From Lingula anatina (lineage: Eukaryota > Brachiopoda > Lingulata > Lingulida > Lingulidae): a stretch of DNA of 43,337 nt. Position 1 is the first letter of the stretch. Every line of letters begins with the position of its first letter. Location: positions 1,063,189 to 1,106,525 of the forward strand of contig NW_019775524.1 in assembly GCF_001039355.2 (NCBI RefSeq), written 5' to 3'. Made by a program: the position numbers and the translations under genes. Shown one piece after another: positions 11,627 to 21,700 of the stretch. The notes beneath the pieces were generated by a model, which saw only the letters and a list, made by a program, of their open reading frames with translations, ran no database searches and was not told the origin of the DNA.

Positions 11627-12741
11627 TCAGCCAAACTATGTAATAATTCAATTATGCTATTGACTCAGAAAGGTGTCTTATAAACAATATCTATAATTGA
11701 ATAATGTCTATATGATAAATGTCTGTTATAGTTGACTAAAATACCGGAGTGTGTGTGTGCGTGTGAGTGTGCCACTCCAAGGTGAAATGAAAAAACAATT
11801 ACTAACATGGCTCACTACAAAATTAATTGGAGAAACTAAAGTATATACCCTTTTTTCTTTACTAGACCTCTTTTTCCAAAGCTTCGGGGGACAGAAGCAC
11901 AGCGCCTAATTTGTTGTTTCTGTTTACTGATGGGTACTCGGTGCAGAGCCCAGTATCTGCGGCAGGAAATGCCACCAAAGCTGGAATAGAGGTGCGTTTA
12001 AATTGCAAAGACGAATGCCCCCCCCCCCCCCCCCCCTCCAACGAATCTTTGCTTGCCTCGTCCCTACACTTGGATTCGATGTTTTATTTCAGTTATTTAT
12101 TTAATGGTTTAGTTCCAAATGGCTGATCAGTCATTTAGAATACCATTTCGTCTTGTATATTTCAGAAGGTACCATCGACATCAGTAACTTTTCCTTTTTT
12201 ATGAGGGGGGAATATAGTTTTTTAAGTCTAAATTGGGAGATTTAAGCAGCCTTGCGTGATATGTAGACATAGAAAAGATGCCTTTGGAAAATTGGCAAAC
12301 GCGTACAGAGTACTAATAAATTTTGGCTCTCTTTTACGAAAATACACCCCATAACCTTTTAGTTTTACTTCTAGATATTCACAATAGGCATTGGAAGAGG
12401 CGTGTCGATTCCGGAAATTACGCAGATTGCCAGCGAGCCAAAGATCGATCACGTGTTTACAGTGGCGGGATTTGACGCCCTGACAACCATTAAGAACACA
12501 CTGGGAGCAAAGTTTTGCGCTGTTAAAGGTGGGTCAACCGCGAATCAAAAACCTTGAAATCGTGCAAGAATACTATCTCCAGCTTTGCCATCCCTCTTTA
12601 AGACCACAGGTTGATTTTCGGTACAGGGGTCCAGCTAGGCGACTAGCATGGAATTGACGCCATCACTCAGTTTGTCTGATCTGGGAGATCTATAGTGTCG
12701 CTCCTTACTTTGCGATGAGTTCAAAAAAGACACTGAAAACA

Positions 12742-12773
<32 letters not shown>

Positions 12774-15700
12774 TGTTTGTTGTTTCCAGTAAACTGCAGA
12801 GGCGTGTTGGTACTAGGTAGTAGAGATGTAGAGTTCCAGTGTTTTCTGAAACTCGGGGTGGCCAGCTGAGACACGAGAACACAATAGTCACATTTGAAAA
12901 GACGACTCGCTTATTTATATGAAAAAATGGTTGTATTGTGCCTATATCGCAATGTTGTAGTATATTTTTGCAATGTGGTTTTGTTAATGTGTGTGCGTGC
13001 GTGACAGTAGTAGTTTTTAGTAGTGCTTTGTATCATTTATTTCTTGACTCCAGTAAATCTTTTTTTTTTTTTTTTTTTTGGCAAAAGAAAAAAAACTGTC
13101 GTAGGTGAGGCGTAAGCAATTCTGCAGCTCATTACGTGTTTTGCACTCTCTTCCTTAGACAACAGCTTCTGGAAGACAGGAGAGACCAAAAACGTGCTTA
13201 ACATCATTCCTAAATCCAAAACTTGCAAGAGAGGCATACGGGCTTCCGTGGCCTTGGGGTCTCCCATGGGTAACGACGCCACCAGGACCATTGACGTCGA
13301 CTTCCCGATGAATTTTACCGAAAAACCTTATGTACAGGTAATGTAGAGATCGCATTCAGTGCGAATGTTGATGCTGTGTTTTGTCAAAAACTGTTAGATA
13401 AAGAATGTGTCGTATATAAAATATAATATTATTAAACAAATGAAACACAGCCCTCAGTGAATTAGTCATGGGTACGTGCTCTATTTGATTTATTATCCCA
13501 TCATCATTTGTTATTGTCCACCAAAGTATGAAGGAATGACAGCAATGATACAGGTAGTGTCAGCTAAATTTAGTCTCAGCTATGCTTACAGTAATTCTGC
13601 TAATCTCCTTAATATTTTAGTGAACCATGAAGTGAACCATGAGAAATTAATTTGAAATGTGACTCTGTAATGATATAATAATATAATGTAGGTTACTTCT
13701 TGGTATAGACGTCGTTGATATTATTGACTTACCAAAATTTTCATGGGAAGTACTCAGTAAATCTGCTTGAAATTAACTTTTTTAGTAAAACGAGGTCTTG
13801 CAAAAGTGAATTGTAATAGTGTTTAGAAGTAAAACCCAGGCAAAATTTACAGAATAGGGTAATAATGTTCCTGACCCTTCAGAGGTCTAGCATTCTACAA
13901 GCGGTATAATAAATTGACATGTACCAGTATGTAGACATTGCACAAAGAGCTTGGAATAGTTTAACAATTTATATATGTAAAAAGTACATGCACTAGTATG
14001 ACTCGTGGTTGTGCTCCAGGCCCACGTCAAAGGACACCAAACATACGAGGACAAGTGGGAAACGAAAATTGTCGATGTTACGCCTACTGGCTTCAAGGTG
14101 GAGGTGAAGAGGGTATTTAAAAAGAATGTAAATTATCCTCCGAATCTCCCCAAGTCGAAATTGGACCCTCGCATGGAAACACCAACACTGGAATATGTGG
14201 CTTACTTAGGTTCGTCGTGTGTGTTTGTGTGTTTGGGCGCGTGTTTGTCGATCATTGCAACATAAATGATTGGCGTTTAATTGTGCTATTAATGTATCAA
14301 TTGTTACCAGGAATTCGATAATGTTTGAGGATGTTTTGGGAGTTTAGTTCTTCATCTATAAGCTGCATCTTGTGCTGAAAAGATGTTTATTTAGCATTTT
14401 AAGAAATACAAAGTTACTATCTACCTATCTGTTCTATTCTATTCTTCACCCCTTTGGTTATTTATTTATTTACAACAATTACGCGTAGATATCATGTTCA
14501 AAGTACTTTTAGTGTAATAGTGGACCTTCATCACGTAATACGCAATTAAATGTTTTGTACAATGTAGCAACTTTGCTTAACTCAAGCATTACGGAGTGTT
14601 GCACGTTTTGCAAAAATTAGTCCAGTAATAATTTATCACCCTCTGTACCGCAGGCCCAGTGTGTTTCCAAACTGATGTTGTTAATGTCGGTCCTAGTTCA
14701 ACCCCCACCAAGGTCATCAAGGTCACGTTTCCAAACGCATTCACTATCCCACCATTAGTGAATTTTAAGGTCAAAGGCCAGGAGAGAGGATTTCTGGAAC
14801 AATATAAAGGTATAGTGAGTGATGTCGTACATTGCCGCGTGTGCTATCTAATGATGGCAATCAGTAGATCGTTTCTACGCAATATATTCAGAGATCGATG
14901 TAATCTTGATTCGGTTATAGGGCAGTTTTGATGAAACACGACAACTTCCTCTTGGTATGTATGTCAATGTATTGTACATTGCCCCCTACTACGAAATATG
15001 CCTTGAACGCCTCTCGCTGACTCTCGTTGAGTTCTGGCATATATCGTTCTTTTGACAGTGTACAATCTCACATTTAACACCTCACAAGCAAAAAAAAGTT
15101 TGGCGGATATCACATTTGCACGGAAAACGGCAGAGGGCGAAGAAGAAGTGGAATATTTCATCTAAGACAGATTAATTTTTTTACCAGTACGAGGGTACAT
15201 CTATGCCATCTCGGATGCCTCATTGTAAAGAAGCTCAGTGATTTGAGGAGAGTAATTATGAGAATGGAGATGTTCCATTATTATTATTAAATATTACAGG
15301 TTTGCATTGCCACGCTTTCAGATATACATGCTACTTTATAATACCATAGTAATACCTATCATTATGGTAAGGCAATTGCCCCTTCTCTCATATATTTTTG
15401 AAAAAATCTGTACAAAGTGTTATGTCCCTCGCTTTTCCTTCAGTTGACGACTGGATGAGTACCACAGGCTCAACAACTAATCCAAACGAATGTATATGTA
15501 GACCTTGATCAACTTCCAACCATTAATTTTTCAGTCTACGTCCTTTATGATAGAATCTGTGGGCAGTATTGCCACTTAAAACACCTTACTGGCACTTACA
15601 TGATTAACAGAGGGTACGTTTTCCGTTGTGTAGATCTGGGAAAGAAATATGGAATTATGTTTTTTTTTTCTATAGGTAAAATAATTAAAGTTACGAAGAC

Positions 15701-18700
15701 TGGTTTTGAAATTGAGGTCACCAAATCTGACAACAAACCATGGACCCAAGAAACGGTTGACCTAATTTGGGAGGCAGAACTCGGTAAGGCGTCTAAACGG
15801 CAATCGATCCCATTCATCCCATTTCATGATTATCTACACGATAAGGTTTCAATTCACAGAAGGAAGTGCAACGTTACCTGGTGTTACTACGTCACATTTA
15901 TTTTTAACTAATACATACATTTCTTATCTTCCCACATTACCAAAACCATTATAAAAAAAACTTTCATTAAGAAGTACGAAGTTTTTTAATCCTTTTGCAC
16001 AAACAAAAACTATATACAAGGCATATTGGGATGCATTGTATACAGCACAGAGATGCAGCGGAGTACATTATTTTAGATGCAAACTTTAAGGTTATTTAAT
16101 CCTGTTCACATGTGCAATATGGCGTTCTTTCAGGTCCGTGTACTTGTAGAGCCGTTGGTGATCCCCATTTCCAAACCTGTGACGGGCAGCAGATCCATTT
16201 CCAGGTAAAAAAAGGGAAATTAAAATTGCTCGGTAGAGCAAGGACTTGTGAACTATAATGAATTAATCTAGCGTAAATAAAATAACATATCGTAAAAACA
16301 AAGGAACGATTTATAATGGCACTGAGTAGAATATAAAAACTCTGACAATACGAGTGCGTTGGAAAGAAGAGGCCTGTTAGTCTGTTCGACCGACTGCATA
16401 CATTGAGAGTCCCAGTGTAGTAGGCTACGCATATTACCTAGTTCGACAAAATGCATTGTGAACGGTCATCTAATTAGGTACGGCGTCCGTTTATTATACT
16501 CACATTTCATGTTTCACCCCAGGGCACGTGCACTTACGTCATGGCTGCCGTGTGTAGCTGTAATAGAAACCTGCCGCGTTTTGAGGTACGGGTTAAACCA
16601 GAGAGCCGGCACGGGAGCACTATGTCATGGACTCGTTATGTTGAAGCAAGCCTCGGGCCGGTGGTAGTGAGGCTGGGGCCGGGAAAGAATGTCACGGTAA
16701 TATTTTTTATTGTTATTTCGACAGTTATTATTTATGAAACCCTTATTTCCATGGTGATAGATTTCTTCAATAATGTAGACTGAATACAAGCAAATATGTT
16801 TAAACATATTTTTTTAAAATTTTGTTTCAAGATTAGCAATGCATGATGATAGTATGGTGTGCAGATAATTGTGCTAGTGATGGCATTATTGTTATATCTG
16901 TTTATCATTTTAATTTCATCCCCAAGGTCATAGAACTTAGTAAAGATCATTGTAAGTCAGTTAAAAATAGGAGGTAAACAGTGACAGACATTCTGTTGTC
17001 ACAAACAGTTTGTTGATCAGTAGAAATCTTTATATTCAATTGGCCGTATGTGAACTAAATAATCTGATACTTCTTGTTTTTCGAACAGCGTTTAAGTTCC
17101 AGTATTTCGAAGGTCTGTTTGATTATTTTTTTAAGGTACAGAAGGCTCTAAGCGGCAGAAGCATCTTTAAGTATATGGACAATTGATTTTTTTTCATTCG
17201 TTCTCGATGTTTGGTGTGTTGCGCATCCCATGAAGGAACATTGCTTTCAACTGAATGAAAAGTACCAGAATAGTGGAGGAAAAAATCTCATTGTTAATTT
17301 AAAAACTGTATTTTTATATTAAAAAAAATTAAAAATAACATGTATTTACACTGACTCCACAGGTCAACGGCCTGGCGAAGAAGGTTCCATTTTCGGCTGC
17401 CAGCGTCCCGTACTATAACTTCACCGTAGACTGGAACAATGAATTAGCACTGGTGACAGATTTTGGGCTGAAGTTAACATTCAATTACAGAACAGCCGGA
17501 TTTAACTTGGAAATACCGATGGAGTACAGTAACCAACTGTGTGGGATATGTGGTAATTTTGACGGCAACAAGGGGAACGATCTGAGGTAATTATTCAACA
17601 TGATTAACACGCGCCCTCTTGTTTCCAGCAAACTCGTAGAATCACCAGCCTTTTTTGTATTCAATTCCACGGCCGGAGAAGGCGTGTTAATCTGTTGTAT
17701 CGTGTTATCCCTGCGGAGCTAGATCGGTGTACGTAGACCGACCCTCAATCACCTATACTATTTGAGTATGACTTATTGAACGTTTTTGATTAAATTCTGT
17801 CAAAGACGAAGGTAATATTTCTGTGTTGAAAAGATTCAAGGAATATCTCTCCTTCATAAGAACTCTTAAAGGGATAATAACTCTTCGTATCAGATCTATA
17901 TTTCACAATAAAAACATTGTGAACAACTCATAGAAATATAATATATTCTGTTTTCCCACAAAAAAAGCAGTTATAGTTATTATTCTGATATCTGAGCTTG
18001 TCTTCAGACCACGTGACCTCCACTGATGGCTATACTCTGATACAATCTCTTAAGAGATTTTAACAAAAAAAAAACAGACTTTTTAGAAAAAAAACAGGGA
18101 CTAACTTTGAATGTAAAAATAGATTCATTAACCATTGGTAAGTATGGGAAAATTGTTGTTTACTCCAGGAAAATTCATTTTTTGGCCAAAACAAAGAGTT
18201 ATTATCCCTTTAACATTTCTTATCATATGTAAAAACCATGGTAAATGTTTCAGTTTTGATGAAGGGATTTTTACCTTTTATCTTAGTTGAAACACAAGAG
18301 AAAACACTTTGGTCTTATAGTCCAAAATTTGGATACTACATAAAATGATTTAAATTGTTTTGGGAAAATCAGCACTTTCTTTTATTAACACAGAAATATA
18401 AATTACAATTTTTTTGTAATATTATTGTAATAATCAGTCTATCAAACATTCTCAAATAAAATCAGTATTAAATTTCAGAATGAAAAACGGCCAGGTTATT
18501 GAGACGCTGTCAGTTTCGACGCAAGATAAATACGACATGGTCGGCAACAGCTGGGAGACGTATGATCAGTCAGGGGATCCAAGGTGAGTAGAATGTTACC
18601 GGTGGTTGTCACGGGCGCATTTCTACTGATGATGCGACCGCGAAACTTATGGCATGTCCGTGGCATTGTCGTTTTTACTACGATTTCTAGCCATTTTGAT

Positions 18701-21700
18701 AGACATTGTATGTGTAAGCTTTTGTACTTGAAAGTTACAAATTAAACCCTTGAGGATAAAAAGGGAAATGATGGACAGACAGAAATCTTCTGGCTTATTG
18801 AAACTTTCAGGTGCAACAAGGTGAGCAGTCAGAGACCTGCTTTGATATGTCAGCCACCACCGATAATCACTACAACTACAACAACAACCCCCACCCCCAC
18901 ACCCACAATCACAACTACAACTCCCACAATCACAACCACAACTACAACTCCCACAATCACAACCACAACTACAACTCCCACAATCACAACTACAACTTCA
19001 ACTACAACTACAACTACGACTCCCACGCCTGAAACTACAACTACAACCACAACTACGACTACCACCCTTTCTCCCCCTACATACTGCTCAAACTCTAAGT
19101 ATTACGCCACTATCAAAGACATTTGCGGCTTCACGGATACGACAACCAAGTGGAAAACGCTGGAGAAATGCGTGTCATATGGTAACAAAATAGACATCAG
19201 CCTGTATAAGGTGTCGTGCGAGTCTGACGCATGCGCAGCTATGCCGGATACAACGACAGCCAAGGAGTACGCGTGTGATATTCTCGAGTTCCTTGCGCAG
19301 GAGTGTGAGAACAAGGTTGGAATACCTGTATTCTCGTATGGATGGAGGAACGAAACAAACTGCCGTAATTATTTTTTTCTAAATTTGTAATTAAAACAGA
19401 TACAGATAGTTAAATGTAATCAAATTCAAAGTTAAATTGATTTTACATGGGTTATCACAGATTGGTATCCTATACAAGTAGATATTTCACAGACACCTTA
19501 AAAATGCATTTAATTATGTATTTTTTATTGGAAAACTGGGGCACAAAATTGATCTCCAAAACAGTAACATAAAGTAAAAAGTTCTGTGTTTGGCGTAAAT
19601 ATATAAATATATATCTAACATGTGATATGTTTGGAATGTTTGCCCCTCCACAGCGAAAAAATGTGACTCCGACAAAGAATATCAGACTAACGTCACTGAG
19701 TGTCAACCGGCGTGTCCCGGAGCCCCTCAGAACTGCGACGACCCGACTAAAATGGTGCCAGAATCTTGTGTGTGTAAACCGGGCACAATTCTGGACGGCA
19801 CTGATTGCATTCAGCCAGCTAACTGTGTGCCTAAATGCTGGGATAACGGGAATACGTATCAGGTAGGTTCCCTTATGTTGGATGAATTGGATTAAACTTC
19901 CTACGAAAATAATACGATTTTCCAGTTAATAGCAGTGTAACATTTGCTACAAATTCAAAGTAATATGATGTTTGCAGTGGTGGACCTCTTGGTTAAATAG
20001 TCCTTGTGAGATAGCCAGTGCTAACTGAAATCCGCGGCACAATTGGCTTGCGCTCCAGCGGTCTACTTAATGTCTTCTCTAGCTGTTACAGTAATTATTT
20101 GTATTTAATAAGACCCCAGATAGAGGGAACTGAGGTCCTTGGTACCCTCTGACACGATTCATGACTGTCGAACCCACTGTGCTCTTGGGGTATGATCATT
20201 TTAATCGATTTTTTTTTCTTTTTGTTTAGGATTATATGAAAACCAAATGGTTTGTAAAGGTGTCTTGGCCATTGGAAAGTCTTTGTTTACCAGTGACGCT
20301 TATTCCTAACATCCTTTCTTTTTCTTATATACAAGAGAAAGTACAAAAAAACTATTTCACCGAATGTAAAGTACATTCATTTATTCAAAGGTTGGGGACC
20401 AGCTTTTAATAGACAACTGCAAGACAGAGATAACCTGCAATCTGGTCAACGGGAAGGCTTCTCTCTCCAAGAAAGCCGTGTCTTGCTCACCACCGCCATC
20501 TGCCGAGTGTAAGACCGCCAATGGGACCAGACGGTGTGTGTGCTTGCCAGGTTATACCGGCGATGGATACAGCTGTTTACGTAAGCATCTTAATTTTTTT
20601 TTTAACTTTAATAGCTGGCTTTCTCGTAATTTGCTGTCTAGGTCAGTTCTGTATGTAAAGCGGCCCTAAACTGGCATATACCTGGGCTAGACCAAAACTG
20701 AAAGGCAGCAGTTACTTGCACTGAATCAGTCATGGTACATTTAGGCCCTATATTCCAAGTCAAGGCTGTATACATGCAGAAATATATATGAGCATAGGCC
20801 CCCTGTTGTATAGCTTTTAATTTTTCTTGAATAGCTTTATTTTAATTAATAGAAACATCACCAATTTATTTAATTGTACTTTTTCCTGTTCCGATACAAT
20901 AATTTTCGTTTTATTCCGGCCAATGTCAATGTTACGTTGTCCGTAGATGTGGTGTAAACTTTTTCAAGTTCAATTGTCGCTCTTATTACTATTTTAGCCA
21001 AGAAAACTGACCCGTGCAAGTCGTATCCATGTCAGAACAACGGGACTTGTCGTCCCATGGGCGGGCCCGACTTTGCGTGTATTTGTGCTCCGGGTTCGTT
21101 GACATTTTTATTCATCCCACTAATGTCTCAACTAACACAGTTTTAACATTTGACGCGCAGTCACACTTAACACAATATCAAACACAATGCGCTTTCACAT
21201 CTAACACAATGTTAAATACAATGCGCTATCTTACCTAACGCAATGTCAAATACAATTTTCTGTCATACATACAACTAACACAGTGTCACCCTAAGCACGA
21301 TCGCTTTATATGACATTCGCTTATATAGTTTAATGTATTCTGATTGTAGACCTTCTTTAATGATGATCTGTAACAAATTGCATAACATCACACTTAACTA
21401 AACAGTTTCTCGACAAACAATAGAAAAGTAGGTTTTTTTATGTAGCTCGAGATTCTTTTGTTAATTTATTTTCGCGGAAGCCCTTGCGATAATTATGTGC
21501 GCATAACTATGATTAAAGATATATGTTGTATTTTCATGATTGTATTACTGTTTTGATTCATTAGTTTATTTATTTATTTGTTTATTTATTTTTCTGTTTT
21601 GTTATCAGGATACTCTGGTGAGTTCTGCCACAAGCGAAATCCGTGTGACACCAATCCCTGTAAAAATGGCGGCATTTGCAAAGAAGACGCCACCAAATCC

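Larger units (their letters stand above)
11231..12528 (+). other. Exons 5-7: von Willebrand factor A (VWA) domain
   Basis: Residues about 178-367. The strand-loop ADVLFVIDESGSVG carries the DxSxS part of the metal-ion-dependent adhesion site. GGTNTADAL supplies the MIDAS threonine and LLFLFTDGYS the distal aspartate, so the metal site is complete. IFTIGIGRGV and the final LGAKFC are also typical. The domain is predicted to bind a ligand through a divalent cation. It is split over three exons with phase 0 internal junctions. Confidence 0.95.

Noticed and set aside
18850-19065. Minus-strand ORF rich in valine
   Set aside because: Antisense of the threonine-coding minisatellite in exon 16.
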